A DNA stretch of 64,000 nucleotides from Thalassobacillus pellis (lineage in GTDB: Bacteria; Bacillota; Bacilli; Bacillales; Halobacillaceae), in assembly GCF_016908295.1 (NCBI RefSeq), contig NZ_JAFBDO010000006.1:62001-126000 (forward strand), in the 5' to 3' direction. Positions within the stretch are counted from its first letter, which is position 1. The number at the start of each line of letters is the position of its first letter. The translations under genes were made by a program, and so were the position numbers. Below are positions 37,152 through 46,446 of the stretch, one piece after another. Under the pieces are notes generated by a model, which was not told where the DNA came from, did no database searches, and saw only the letters and a program-made list of their open reading frames with translations.

Positions 37152-37556
37152 CTAGTTTGCCTTGGCCGTTGGATTTTCCTGCGGTATTGAAGTGTTTTTT
37201 TTCATCCACCTAGGAACTAACCAGATGGAGAGAAGTGCCACGATTATGTGAACCGGATGGCCAGCTACTCCGAATTGCTCCTGTGGGGGATTGAAGATGG
37301 TGTTCAGGGTGGTAAGCAACGTCACTGCTCCTACCACGAATCCATAATAGAGCTTTGCTTTCGTGGTCTTTTGGTCGAGCTTTTGAAAAATCACAGCGCC
37401 AACTACGTTGGTGAGGATACAGGAAAGCAGGATCGAGACGGGAGATAACTCCTCAAACCACAAGTCGGTTGTCATTCCCACCACATATTCGGTCAATAGT
37501 GCTGCCATCCCTGCAAGGATGCCGACAGCCATTCCGGTTAACAAAGTTTTTTTCAT
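37152..37556 (-). CDS. Small four-helix membrane protein upstream of the two-component system
   Basis: A 134-residue protein with four helices (LLTGMAVGILAGMAALLTEY; PVSILLSCILTNVVGAVIF; YYGFVVGAVTLLTTLNTIF; VHIIVALLSIWLVPRW). No named family recognised. It lies 30 bp before the kinase on the same strand and may modulate the sensor or be its target. Confidence 0.6.
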   Translation of the reverse strand: MKKTLLTGMAVGILAGMAALLTEYVVGMTTDLWFEELSPVSILLSCILTNVVGAVIFQKLDQKTTKAKLYYGFVVGAVTLLTTLNTIFNPPQEQFGVAGHPVHIIVALLSIWLVPRWMKKNTSIPQENPTAKAN

Positions 37557-37689
37557 TGGGTTTCACCTCATTTTGATTTGGTAGTTTAAGCGTATCGGAT
37601 ACAGGAATGCCTTTTTAGTCATGAATATCAGGACTTTTGCATGATAAATGTCATATGGAAGGGTGACAACGCGTGGGTTTTCCTGGAAG

Positions 37690-38250
37690 GGCTAACGAGG
37701 GAAGTTGTTCCCGTGGTTTGCGCGTACCCATAATGCTTTGATGCCATTCAGTAATACCTGTGGTTCTGCATAAATGACCGGTTGGGATGAAGCTTGGTAG
37801 AGACGAGTCTGGAGGTGAGGTGCCGAGCTTCTTCCGACAGGTACGATCTTGTCCCAAACGCCATGACTAGTAAAAAACGGCGGTACCTCTGTATTGGAGG
37901 ATGCCAACGGAGAGGAAGGTTCGACGGAGTCATAATATTCGTACAGGCAAAAGGAAGCAGCGACCGTGGTGTCCACTTCCTCGAACCCTGGCTGAAAGGA
38001 TGATCATTCGGGATAAGGACCGCCAGCGCCCGAGTTCGCCCCATACGAGATGGTTTGATAATGTCATGCCAAAATGGCGATAAACATCACTACGACCTGA
38101 CGAGCTTCTACGTTACTTTTTAGAATAGGGAAAACTTTCATGAAGGTTGTAACCTTCTGCAGGCAAGATTCGACCATAAATACGAATGCTCCGCCTCCTT
38201 GGAAACGCGTTTCCTGATTTGAAAGCGTGTATGACAGGGTTCGTCGCATA
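37690..38250 (-). pseudogene. Decayed alpha/beta-hydrolase (esterase-like) gene
   Basis: Three minus-strand frames each carry esterase-like pieces: RFQGGGAFVFMVESCLQKV upstream (38064-38249), HPFSQGSRKWT-like sequence in the middle, and SSNTEVPPFFTSHGVWDKIV near 37860, where SHG..D..VP is the typical C-terminal Asp loop of hydrolases. Stops and frame changes separate them. The family call is tentative. Confidence 0.45.
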
Positions 38251-38440
38251 AAAAAAGAAGTAGGAGTAGTTGGTATATGTATTTTTTATTTGGAGGGCAC
38301 TAGGGAAGGGGGCTGAAACGGAGCAGAGAACGATTCACGGACGGAAAGTCTTTGAAGCATCTATCGTTTCATCCTTTGCTTGATTGTAATGACGGAGGGA
38401 TACTTGAGATTTCCAACCGCCAGTTGCATTTTCACAGAGT

Positions 38441-39061
38441 TTATTGAATCAAAATCTGAAGCCCAAAGAGGATAAATAGGAAACCTGCCAGTCGATTCAT
38501 CCATTTCCTATGACGTATATAGGTGCTTTGGATGGGTTTGCTGGAAAAAAGTAAAGCAAGGGCGGTGTGCCACCAAAGGACGTTTAAAAAAATGACAAGG
38601 ACGGCTGTGATCCGAACCCATTGCGGGAAAACAGGGTGTAAGACAGTGGTGAAGATACTTCCAAATAGCAGGATGGATTTTGGATTGGAGAGATTGGTCA
38701 TTAAGCCAAAAAGAAAGGATCGGAAATAGGTGGGGGCAGGTCCATTCTCTTTTGTTGGTTCGTTAGCTCCCCCTTTGGAGGAGAACCAAAATTTTGCTCC
38801 AATATAGAGGATGTAACCGCCGCCCAGCCACTTTAAGGCATGGTACATCCATGGATAGGTTTCAAAAAGCAGGCCGATCCCAAATGCTGCTGCACTAGCC
38901 CAGATCAGGGCACCCGTGGCGATGCCAGCCGCCGTGGCGATACCCATCCTTTTGGAGAATCGAATGGATGCCTGCGTGACTGCGATAAAGTTGATCCCCG
39001 GGATACTCATCGTGAGGATATGGATGATGACCATTAATCCAAATACATTTACATACTCCAT
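38441..39061 (-). CDS. LysE/RhtB-family amino acid exporter
   Basis: A 206-residue LysE exporter with about 6 helices. Family motifs: SIPGINFIAVTQASIRFSKR, GIATAAGIATGALIWASAAA and NLSNPKSILLFGSIF. It exports amino acids or similar solutes. ATG at 39061 after AAAGGAGAG. It diverges from the LysR gene at 39199, which probably controls it. Confidence 0.8.
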   Translation of the reverse strand: MEYVNVFGLMVIIHILTMSIPGINFIAVTQASIRFSKRMGIATAAGIATGALIWASAAAFGIGLLFETYPWMYHALKWLGGGYILYIGAKFWFSSKGGANEPTKENGPAPTYFRSFLFGLMTNLSNPKSILLFGSIFTTVLHPVFPQWVRITAVLVIFLNVLWWHTALALLFSSKPIQSTYIRHRKWMNRLAGFLFILFGLQILIQ

Positions 39062-39198
39062 CGGGTTCTCTCCTTTCCGTTTCATGCCCGTGTGTTTTCA
39101 TCTACTTTTCTAGTCTATCGCAGCATCCCCCTATCCGGTTATCGCCTGTAGTGCTTATGCTATCGAAACATTGGATAACAAAAAGGAGACCGAAAGCC

Positions 39199-40062
39199 GT
39201 GCATATCGAACATTTGGAATTGTTCCTGCAAATTGCTCGTTACGAATCGATTAACCAAGCTGCGAACGCCCTTTTTCTTGCCCAATCCACCGTAACCAAT
39301 CGTTTAAAACAATTGGAAGCCTATATCGGTAGTGCTTTGTTTATCCGAACTTCCACCGGTGTGCAGTTAACCTCGGAAGGGAAGCGGTTCGTGCCCATCG
39401 CTACTTCGATCGTGGACCAGCTCCATACCTATACGGATCGAAAACATATCCCCCCTCTGAGTATTGTGGCAGGGAAAGCCCTGGCGGCGTATCAGTTGCC
39501 ACGCTTACTCGGGGAATATCGACGAGCACACCCAACGTTTACCTGTTATGCCCGTGCCGCTCGCTATGATGCATGTGTCACTGCCCTTCTGACGGGGGCA
39601 GCTGATATTGCCTTTCTTGGGGCGGAAGTTTTCCACCCTCAGTTACACCAGGTGTTGTTACCGGAAGATCCCATCGTACTCGTCCTCTCTCCGGATCACC
39701 CGTGGGCAAAGGGGTTTCCAGGGTTTGACTACTGGGGAAGAGAGGAAGTGATTACGTTTGGGAACCATACTGCCCCCTTCCGAAGGCAAATCGACCTCTT
39801 TTTGGCCAAACATCAGGTTTATCCGAACATCATTATGGAGTTAGATAGTTTCAGTGCTGTGAAAAGCATGGTACAGGAAAACCTGGGCATGACGCTTCTT
39901 CCGTCGCGTACGATTCAAACGGAGGTGCAAAAGGGTGACCTGGTCGCTTGTGATATCGCCGCGGGCACGTTATCACGACCGACCGTTCTCGCCTACCCTA
40001 CGTATAAAAAGGAATCGGAAGCACTCCAACCGTTTATTCAATGGGTGAAAACTTTCTATTAA
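39199..40062 (+). CDS. LysR-family regulator, divergent from lysE
   Basis: A 287-residue LysR protein. The GTG at 39199 gives the usual LysR start HIEHLELFLQIARYESINQA; the helix-turn-helix continues ALFLAQSTVTNRLKQLEAYI. The effector domain runs to the end. It is divergent from the LysE exporter gene with a 137-bp gap, the common LysR-LysE arrangement, so it likely senses the exported compound. Confidence 0.8.
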   Translation: MHIEHLELFLQIARYESINQAANALFLAQSTVTNRLKQLEAYIGSALFIRTSTGVQLTSEGKRFVPIATSIVDQLHTYTDRKHIPPLSIVAGKALAAYQLPRLLGEYRRAHPTFTCYARAARYDACVTALLTGAADIAFLGAEVFHPQLHQVLLPEDPIVLVLSPDHPWAKGFPGFDYWGREEVITFGNHTAPFRRQIDLFLAKHQVYPNIIMELDSFSAVKSMVQENLGMTLLPSRTIQTEVQKGDLVACDIAAGTLSRPTVLAYPTYKKESEALQPFIQWVKTFY

Positions 40063-40140
40063 CTCTATCGCGAGCACATGGGTTTTCTTCTCCCAAGGAC
40101 CTATCCGCTCTTCTTCCTGAGACGAATGCTCCAAGAAAGG

Positions 40141-40187
40141 TGTTGTACATTACAACAAAAACAGGTATACTGTTGTTACCTACAACA
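40141..40187 (+). promoter_or_regulatory. Promoter bracketed by two TGTTGT-N5-ACAACA operators
   Basis: TTGTAC (40143-40148) and TATACT (40166-40171) are 17 bp apart. TGTTGTACATTACAACA (40141-40157) covers the -35 and TGTTGTTACCTACAACA (40171-40187) begins in the -10. The centres are 30 bp (about three turns) apart, which suggests cooperative repression by a dimer. Confidence 0.8.
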
Positions 40188-40200
40188 GGGAGGCGATTGG

Positions 40201-40677
40201 ATGAAACATAGCGTAGGATTTGTGGTAGCCCGTTTTCCGAACGTACGGAGGCGTTTGGACGGACAGGAGTTGAGCCAGCCCTTAAACGACGTGGAACAAG
40301 TGATGTATCAATTATGTCTGTATTTTGATCACCCAAGAGCGCACACCTTTGCTTTACAGCAGATCTATGACCTACGGGATGGGAAATGGATTGCCTTTGT
40401 TTTGGAAGCCATTCGGTTGTTTTTTGAGCGGGATACGTATGTCATGGCCGGGGAAACCCTGCCGTCGTTCGTCCAAGATAGCGAAAGGGGAGCGTATTTC
40501 AATCAATCGGATTTTGCCCGTTACTTGCAAGACCAGGGAATTCCCTATACCCAAAATAAAATTGCGGTGTATCGGAAACGGGGCAAATTTCCTTCCGAGG
40601 ATTTTATTTTTGATGGCAAACCTTTTTGGTTGCGCGAGACCGTTTTGCGATTTGTGGAGGAGCATCACACACCCTAA
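40201..40677 (+). CDS. Putative DNA-binding protein behind a two-operator promoter
   Basis: A 158-residue protein. The C-terminal 60 residues (NQSDFARYLQDQGIPYTQNK, IAVYRKRGKFP, FWLRETVLRFVEEHH) look like an excisionase/MerR-type winged helix that reads a site then a C-terminal arm. The N-terminal 95 residues are of unknown fold. The promoter upstream carries two identical palindromes, so it probably represses itself. RBS GGGAGGCGA precedes the ATG. Plasmid copy or partition control is possible but unproven. Confidence 0.55.
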   Translation: MKHSVGFVVARFPNVRRRLDGQELSQPLNDVEQVMYQLCLYFDHPRAHTFALQQIYDLRDGKWIAFVLEAIRLFFERDTYVMAGETLPSFVQDSERGAYFNQSDFARYLQDQGIPYTQNKIAVYRKRGKFPSEDFIFDGKPFWLRETVLRFVEEHHTP

Positions 40678-40729
40678 ATTGTTTACGTAAATGTTTGTGT
40701 TAGATTCGAAAAGTATCGGAGGTAGAAGC

Positions 40730-41353
40730 ATGGAAGTCACGAGCGTACTAGCTTTTTTAGGGGTCGCGGTCATTCTTACCCTAATGCCGGGACCGGATAA
40801 TTTGTTTGTGATGGTACAAAGCATGTCGCAGGACCGGAAGGCCGGCATCGCCACCTCGTTCGGGTTGTGTACGGGGCTGATCGTTCATATTACTGCGGCT
40901 ACGGTTGGCCTTTCGGCGGTGGTTTACCAATCGGCCTTCGTTTTTGCTTTGGTGAAATATGCCGGAGCTCTTTATTTGTTGTTTTTGGCCTGGCAGTCGT
41001 TTCGAGAAAAAGCGGATGTGGGGATAGAGGGAACCCAGCAACCACGGCAGTACAAAGCTTTGTATCAAAAAGGGATTGTGATGAATCTGTTAAACCCCAA
41101 AGTCTCCGTCTTTTTTTTAGCCTTGCTTCCACAGTTTGTCACTCCGTCCGGGATGGCAGTATCCCTTCAAATGCTGCTTTTAGGGATGCTATTTTTGGGG
41201 CAAGCCCTCGTGATTTTCACGCTCATCAGTGTGTTTTCGGAAAAGGTGCGCGTTCTCTTCCTCCGTCATCCTTGGATTGCTCAAAAAATGAATGTTCTCA
41301 AAGGTTCCATGTTTATTATCATTGGTTTGCAAATGGCTCTACGGCAAAAGTAA
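40730..41353 (+). CDS. LysE/RhtB-family exporter
   Basis: A 207-residue LysE-type protein with about 6 helices: FLGVAVILTLMPGPDNLFVM, GLCTGLIVHITAATVGLSAV, and the helix MNLLNPKVSVFFLALLPQFV. It starts at 40730 after CGGAGGTAGAAG. It differs from the other exporter here at 38441 and stands alone. Confidence 0.82.
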   Translation: MEVTSVLAFLGVAVILTLMPGPDNLFVMVQSMSQDRKAGIATSFGLCTGLIVHITAATVGLSAVVYQSAFVFALVKYAGALYLLFLAWQSFREKADVGIEGTQQPRQYKALYQKGIVMNLLNPKVSVFFLALLPQFVTPSGMAVSLQMLLLGMLFLGQALVIFTLISVFSEKVRVLFLRHPWIAQKMNVLKGSMFIIIGLQMALRQK

Positions 41354-41499
41354 CCCATATACCGATTAGAAAAGGGACGTATCTCTGCTAACGCTCTATC
41401 GGTTTTAGGTTCTCCCGCTTTGGAGGCTGTGGATCTCCCTTTCTTTATTCTGAAAATTATGTAGAATAAAGGGGAACTACAACGGAAGGGGATGGACCG

Positions 41500-42141
41500 A
41501 TGAGTCGAATCACACTTTTACTATTGACATTCCTTGTTCTCGTCGTATGCCCACCCTCTTATGCAAAAAGCTTTGGGTTGATCCACTATGAATTGCGAGA
41601 AGATGTGAACCACATGCTTTCTATCCTCGATGAAGCCCATGCCGAAAAGCGCCCGCTCCAGAAGGGTGAACGGGCGCTTTTCGATCACTTTCAGGCTACC
41701 TATCAGGCAGGGAACTTCTTAGATGCCAATGGAGAAAAGTATCGGATGAATGATTTGGAACAAGCTCTTGTCTACCATCTTGCGATCATGCAACGATTTA
41801 CCGCCCCGGCCTCATCGAAGGCAACCAGGGGGGATCCCTATGAACAAGAACGGAACATCTTTTTCTCCCATTATCAGGCCGAGGAAATTCCGGAAGAAAT
41901 CAAAGGGATGTATCCCAACTATGAAATCCATCGAGGACTGCATCCCCGTCTCCAAGCAGACGCATTACAAGTGGTTCGGGAAGTGGATGCGCTTGTACGG
42001 GCGGGGAGGATCAGTCTTGTAGGTAAGTCATTGCCAGCGTTCCATGATTTTCTCTCGGTCTATCAAAATGGAAAGATTCAAGCAGGAGGATCCGTTTATC
42101 TCATGAATAAGGAGGGCATACCATCTACCGTACGTTTATGA
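41500..42141 (+). CDS. Secreted protein with an internal repeat
   Basis: A 213-residue protein with a signal peptide (SRITLLLLTFLVLVVCPPSYA, cut after YAK). Two similar segments, LQKGERALFDHFQATYQAGN and LVGKSLPAFHDFLSVYQNGK, each end in a YRMN/YLMN-type strand, suggesting a duplicated domain of about 40 residues. No family recognised. A 30-residue frame overlaps its stop (ATGA). Confidence 0.6.
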   Translation: MSRITLLLLTFLVLVVCPPSYAKSFGLIHYELREDVNHMLSILDEAHAEKRPLQKGERALFDHFQATYQAGNFLDANGEKYRMNDLEQALVYHLAIMQRFTAPASSKATRGDPYEQERNIFFSHYQAEEIPEEIKGMYPNYEIHRGLHPRLQADALQVVREVDALVRAGRISLVGKSLPAFHDFLSVYQNGKIQAGGSVYLMNKEGIPSTVRL

Positions 42142-42230
42142 CCTTACACATACAAATGGAGGAAGGCTACCTTACCAAGGGGATGGTGGAAGACTTTCGG
42201 GTCATACGAGAATTAGTAGAGGATACTTAA
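42138..42230 (+). CDS. Small ORF coupled to the secreted-protein gene
   Basis: A 30-residue frame, MTLHIQMEEGYLTKGMVEDF and a short tail, starts in the ATGA overlap of the previous stop. Coupling by ATGA is the only support. It may instead be the remnant of a longer C-terminus. Confidence 0.3.
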   Translation: MTLHIQMEEGYLTKGMVEDFRVIRELVEDT

Positions 42231-43103
42231 AAGAATTCCAAAACAAGTCGTCCTACCCAAACCAATTTCTTGTAGTTGTAATTGGTTGCTCCTGTTACTG
42301 GGAAATGCGGTTCCTCCGGTTCCCTTCCACTGAACTTCAACCATGCTTCCTCCTTCTTCCTCTTTCCCTCTCTTCTTCCAAGCGTGGATTTCGTGTCCAA
42401 GTTGGAAGGAAAAGGGGGAACGTTTTTTTGATAGATTCTCTTTTACTTCCAGCGTCTCTTGTTTTTTCTCTATTTTCCTTTGTTTCTTCCTGTATGGTTC
42501 ATGGTTGGTAGCCATTAACAACGCCAAACAGATCTTCCTATCGCCGATGCTCGAGTCGGCATGCTAACGATAATGTCCCATCTTATGGCAAAGACGCTAC
42601 TCTCTATCCATCCTAGAATGACCTAAGTATGTTTTCTTCTTTATATTCCATCGTTTAAGATGGGTGGAAATAAGCGTCCTCTGTTCTTTCCCTCCTTACT
42701 GTTGGTAAGAATGTCTGTCCGTTCGTATTATATGTCGATTCTTTTTCCCATCGGTTACATCATTCGGCAGAAATTTTTGAATCATCTAAAAGTTACCGTG
42801 GAAAAGAGTGTTTTGGTAGTGATGTTTGTCACTTTTTTTGATGATACCTATCATCTTTTCGATTCCTGCACCCACCACCGACCATACTGCCACAAGGGCT
42901 CTTGCTCTCAACTAGGGGAAACTAGTTTAACTTCCACTAGTTTGATGGGTGATTTACGGCGGGAGGTTCCTGTGCTATAGTATCGATAAAATTGGGGCCG
43001 ATTTGTGACCCAACGGTCATCCAGATCGTCTAATCCTAGTGGGAAGCATCTTAGAAATCCTCCACCTTTCGTCCCGGTTCTACTTTTAAAAAGGAGTGTT
43101 GGC
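42231..43103. other. Long non-coding region upstream of the parM-like gene
   Basis: No credible gene. It holds ACTAG-type direct repeats at 42911-42945 near its end, then the parM-like gene's ribosome site. Such regions upstream of actin-type partition genes often hold the centromere. Confidence 0.45.
42911..42945. repeat. ACTAGTTT repeats, candidate partition site
   Basis: AACTAGG, AAACTAGTTTAA and CACTAGTTTGA occur within 35 bp. AAACTAGTTTAAACTAGTT recurs at about 46530. A centromere or operator for the adaptor of the ParM-like system is plausible (inference). Confidence 0.45.
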
Positions 43104-44338
43104 ATGTTAGAGGCGTTGTACAAGGGAAATGTCCTTATTACAGGGACGGATAGTGGAAATACTTCCAATAAAGTGAGCTTTCTGAATCAATTGGGCGATA
43201 TCGAATCGTTTACCATCCCGACCATCATCGCACCGGCACCATCCAGCAAGGTCACGGACATGGCGAAGCGGAAACAGGCAATGACCGGGGAGCAATTGTT
43301 GCACGTGCGGGTGGAAAGTCAAGCGTTGCCGGCCAATGAGACCACGGCCTATTTCTATGTCGGGGAATATGCGAAAGACAAAGCAGGCAAAATTGAACCC
43401 CACGCCGACGCGGAGCAAAAGTTTAACAATAAGTTACATATCGTCACCACGTTGACGGGGCTGGCGGTTGCTGCTTGGCGGGCAGGGAAAGCGGAGGTGC
43501 AAGTCCCTTATTCCGGCGGTCTTCCGGTGGAAGAGTATAAAAACGTCGGACCGGAAAAGGTTCTTGCCCAGCTGCAAGGTACCCATGTCATCGAAGCCCT
43601 GGATGGCGCCTATGAAGGAAAACGCGTGACGCTTACCATCCGAGAGGGAACGGTCCACGTCGAAGGGGTCACCAGTTCGCTTGCCTTAGGGTTTACCATT
43701 ACTCGTGGGGAACTTTCGGAACTTCCCTTAGGAGAAGTCATCGGCGATGATTTTGCCCTAGGGGATTTAGGAGCGGGAACCCTGGATTTAGCCCTCCATA
43801 CAGAACTCGGGTTTGATAAAAACAAAAGCACCAACAAGCGTATCGGTACCAACCCGTACATTGATGCCATTCTCGAGGAGATCGCGCAGATGGAAGCTTT
43901 CCAGGAGGTCCATCGGTTACTCGAAGAGACGGGGGAAGAAGGGCAGCCGTACCGGACGAGGGAAGAGTTTATGCGAAAGGTCGTGATTCCAGGGGTGATG
44001 GAAATGGTGGCGGGAACGGACCCATCGGACGTACGCTTTACCGCCAGCTGGCTCTTTGTGAAAGAGGTGGATGTCACCCCGATTGTGACCAAGGGCATCC
44101 AGGCGTATGCGGCAGAAGTGACGCAAGCTTTGCATACGTTTTGGGTAACGTCGCATGCGGAGAAGTTTGTGTTGGTCGGGGGCGGTTTATTGTTTGTTTC
44201 CTGGAATTACGCACCCTTGCCCCGCGATTTCTGTTTCCCGAACCCTTGAGGGATACTGCTTTTTTTACCAGTAAAGCCTACCTGATCGCGAATGTTCTTG
44301 ATCAGCTGGAGAAAGAAACGGTGGCACCGTCATCCTAG
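43104..44338 (+). pseudogene. ParM/actin-like plasmid partition protein with a late frameshift
   Basis: A 411-residue actin-like protein if the frame is restored. The ATPase phosphate loop is GTDSGNTSNKVSF (D16) and a second motif GDLGAGTLDLALH lies mid-protein; AEKFVLVGGG is the adenosine loop. After VLVGGGLLF the frame changes: the original ends at 44249, while one base back the sequence goes on LELRTLAPRFLFPEPLRDTA to 44338, a typical ParM/Alp end. Loss of one G from TTTGGTTTCCTG near 44193 accounts for it. It may be a sequencing error. ATG follows AAAAGGAGTG. Confidence 0.75.
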
Positions 44339-44359
44339 GAGAAAGGGGAGAAAACAGCT

Positions 44360-44896
44360 TTGTCATATGGAAAAAATGGTTACGAACCCGGGAAGGGCCG
44401 CACGTTTACCCCCTCGCAGCAGGCAGCCTGGTGCGAGGCGTTCAACCAGCTCCTTTCGGAATACCAAGGAAAAGGAGTGCCCATCAGTCGGAATAAACTG
44501 ACGGAAAAACTCCTGGAAGATGGGCTTCGGTCTCAATCTCCATCGTTCTTCCAGCAATCGGACCGGGACTCGGTCCTGACAATACCGCTCTCGGGTTTTT
44601 CTCCTGCTGAGGTGGCACTGCTTCAGAGTAAACAGGGCCAGAGAATCCTCTATAATGTCCTGCAGTTATTGCTGGGACAGGCGTTGGGGGAGTCTTTCTC
44701 CTCGATGCCTGGAGCCCGGGAGCAGAAAAGCGAAGGGGGCCAGGCAACGGAGCGAAAGCCGGAGGAAGTCCCATCTTCGTACACCCTGGACGCCCCTGCT
44801 TCCACGGTTAACGAGAGAAAGCAGGTCGCTCCTGTATCAACCCGGGACGTGTTGGAAAAGTTGAGGCGAAAACGGCACCTGCTGCATCCCAATTGA
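44360..44896 (+). CDS. Candidate ParR-type partition adaptor
   Basis: A 178-residue hydrophilic protein placed 21 bp after the actin-like gene. The first 60 residues (YGKNGYEPGKGRTFTPSQQA; SRNKLTEKLLEDGL) could form a ribbon-helix-helix-like DNA-binding unit; the middle is helical and the C-terminus disordered and basic (RDVLEKLRRKRHLL). Sequence alone does not prove the family; position is the argument. TTG start after GAAAGGGGAG. Confidence 0.55.
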   Translation: MSYGKNGYEPGKGRTFTPSQQAAWCEAFNQLLSEYQGKGVPISRNKLTEKLLEDGLRSQSPSFFQQSDRDSVLTIPLSGFSPAEVALLQSKQGQRILYNVLQLLLGQALGESFSSMPGAREQKSEGGQATERKPEEVPSSYTLDAPASTVNERKQVAPVSTRDVLEKLRRKRHLLHPN

Positions 44897-45019
44897 ATAG
44901 TTGGGACTCTGTGTATTAGGTTCCTCTTCCCAATAAGGAAGTCCCTTACCTATCCATCTCCCCGTTAGAGGCAGGGATATCTATATGTATGGGCAAGGTT
45001 TCTAATTGGAGGATGTTTT

Positions 45020-46015
45020 TTGACCTGGGTCAAGTGTTTTTTCAGGAGAAAGTACCAGCGGTTTTGTAGTGTCAACATGGAAGGAATGTGGGGTCAAATG
45101 TACCTAAAAAAAAGGAAAATCCGAGGGGTGTATTATTGGAGTTTGGTGGAGTCTTATCGTTCCGAAGGAAAAGTCAAACAACGCGTCCTTCAATCGTTGG
45201 GAAATACCCAAACGGCATTGATGTTCCTCCAAGGGAATCCGCGTTATGGGACCTATTTTCAACAAATCCGCCAGTTTCTCTGTCAAACAGGGGAAGCTTC
45301 CTCCTATGCCACCCGTACAGCATATTTTGTTTACACGAATAGTCCAGCGGAAACGGAGGCGATTCGACACGTCCAACCCAAGCATTTACTGTTGTCTTAC
45401 TTTTATTTTCGCAACCGTTCGTTAGAGGAAGTGGTCGACAAACTGGGTTACCTGCCTGCCATCATGCTGGATAGCGGAGCGTTCAGTGCCTTCCACTCCG
45501 GAAGAAACATCGCTCCCTTAGACTATATGACTTTTATTGAAACCAATCAGCATTATCTGGATCATTACATCAGTCTGGATGTTATCGGGGACCCTGATCT
45601 GACGTTTTACTATTACGAAATGATGCGGTTTAAAGGGTTTCGACCTCTGCCGGTCTATCATTATGGCGAAGAACAGGATGTGCTCGACCGGTATATCCAC
45701 CTTGGGAATCCCTACATCGCTTTAGGGGGGACCGTTCCGGAACGGAATAAACGGAAAGTTGCCCAGTGGGTGAGGACGCTCCATAAAAAGCATCCGGACG
45801 TTCACTTTCATTTATTGGGTTCAAGTTCCAGGAAGATCATTGAAACCACCCCACTTTTCAGTTGTGATAGTTCCACATGGATACAGCAAGCAGCGAACGG
45901 CAAGCCCAGCCACATCCAGGGGAAGAGTCGCCAAGCGAAAGTGAAGCGGGCGATTTATAACATGAACACAACCTTGCAAAGCCTTGGGTCCATGTCGAAG
46001 GAGGAGATGCCATGA
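45020..46015 (+). CDS. TGT/DpdA-like protein with IS1634-like N-terminal segment
   Basis: A 331-residue protein. Residues 28-61 (MYLKKRKIRGVYYWSLVESY then KVKQRVLQSLGN) match the N-terminal segment of IS1634-type transposases. From about 145 it resembles the tRNA-guanine transglycosylase/DpdA barrel: IMLDSGAFSAFHSGRN (D151), YISLDVIGD (D187), PVYHYGEEQD and ALGGTVPERN. DpdA exchanges guanine for 7-deazaguanine bases in DNA. No preQ0 synthesis genes are in view, so substrate supply is unclear. TTG start at 45020 has GGAGG 7 bp upstream; ATG 45098 is the alternative. It overlaps the next gene (ATGA). Confidence 0.6.
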   Translation: MTWVKCFFRRKYQRFCSVNMEGMWGQMYLKKRKIRGVYYWSLVESYRSEGKVKQRVLQSLGNTQTALMFLQGNPRYGTYFQQIRQFLCQTGEASSYATRTAYFVYTNSPAETEAIRHVQPKHLLLSYFYFRNRSLEEVVDKLGYLPAIMLDSGAFSAFHSGRNIAPLDYMTFIETNQHYLDHYISLDVIGDPDLTFYYYEMMRFKGFRPLPVYHYGEEQDVLDRYIHLGNPYIALGGTVPERNKRKVAQWVRTLHKKHPDVHFHLLGSSSRKIIETTPLFSCDSSTWIQQAANGKPSHIQGKSRQAKVKRAIYNMNTTLQSLGSMSKEEMP

Positions 46016-46446
46016 AGGTCGCTTTTATCAGTTGTACGAAAACCAAGTCCCTGCATGCATGCAGCGCTCGCGAGATGTATCAACCATCGGCCTTATTTCA
46101 GAAGGCGGTGCGGTACGTGGAGCAGTGCGATTATGATGCCTGGTTCATCCTTTCCGCCAAATATGGACTATTGGAACCCGATACGGTGATTGAACCGTAC
46201 GATGTTTCCGTGAACCAGCTGCATACCTCTGCAAGAAAAACATGGTCGCATTCGGTGCTTGCTCAAGTGATGGCGTTTCCGACCCCCATCTCCCGCATCG
46301 ACTTTTATGCGGGGAGGCCCTATCGAGAACAGCTTATGCATGATCTCGAGTTACGGGGAATCCCCTGTCAGACCCCCTTACAAGGAAAGGGGATTGGGGA
46401 GCAATTGCGCTATTATGCCCTTCACACCCAAGATTTCCACCCGTAG
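46012..46446 (+). CDS. DUF6884/YaaA-like protein coupled to the DpdA-like gene
   Basis: A 144-residue protein of the DUF6884 (YaaA-related) type: VAFISCTKTKSLHACSAREM, SALFQKAVRYVEQ, WFILSAKYGLLEPDTVIEPY and FYAGRPYREQL. YaaA-like proteins bind DNA, and relatives sit beside modified-base genes in phages. It overlaps the previous stop by 4 bp, so the two proteins are made together. Confidence 0.7.
   Translation: MKVAFISCTKTKSLHACSAREMYQPSALFQKAVRYVEQCDYDAWFILSAKYGLLEPDTVIEPYDVSVNQLHTSARKTWSHSVLAQVMAFPTPISRIDFYAGRPYREQLMHDLELRGIPCQTPLQGKGIGEQLRYYALHTQDFHP

Noticed and set aside
42305-42567. Ser/Phe/Leu-rich frames in the 42.2-43.0 kb gap
   Set aside because: Low-complexity translation of pyrimidine-rich DNA, no ribosome sites and no protein-like motifs.
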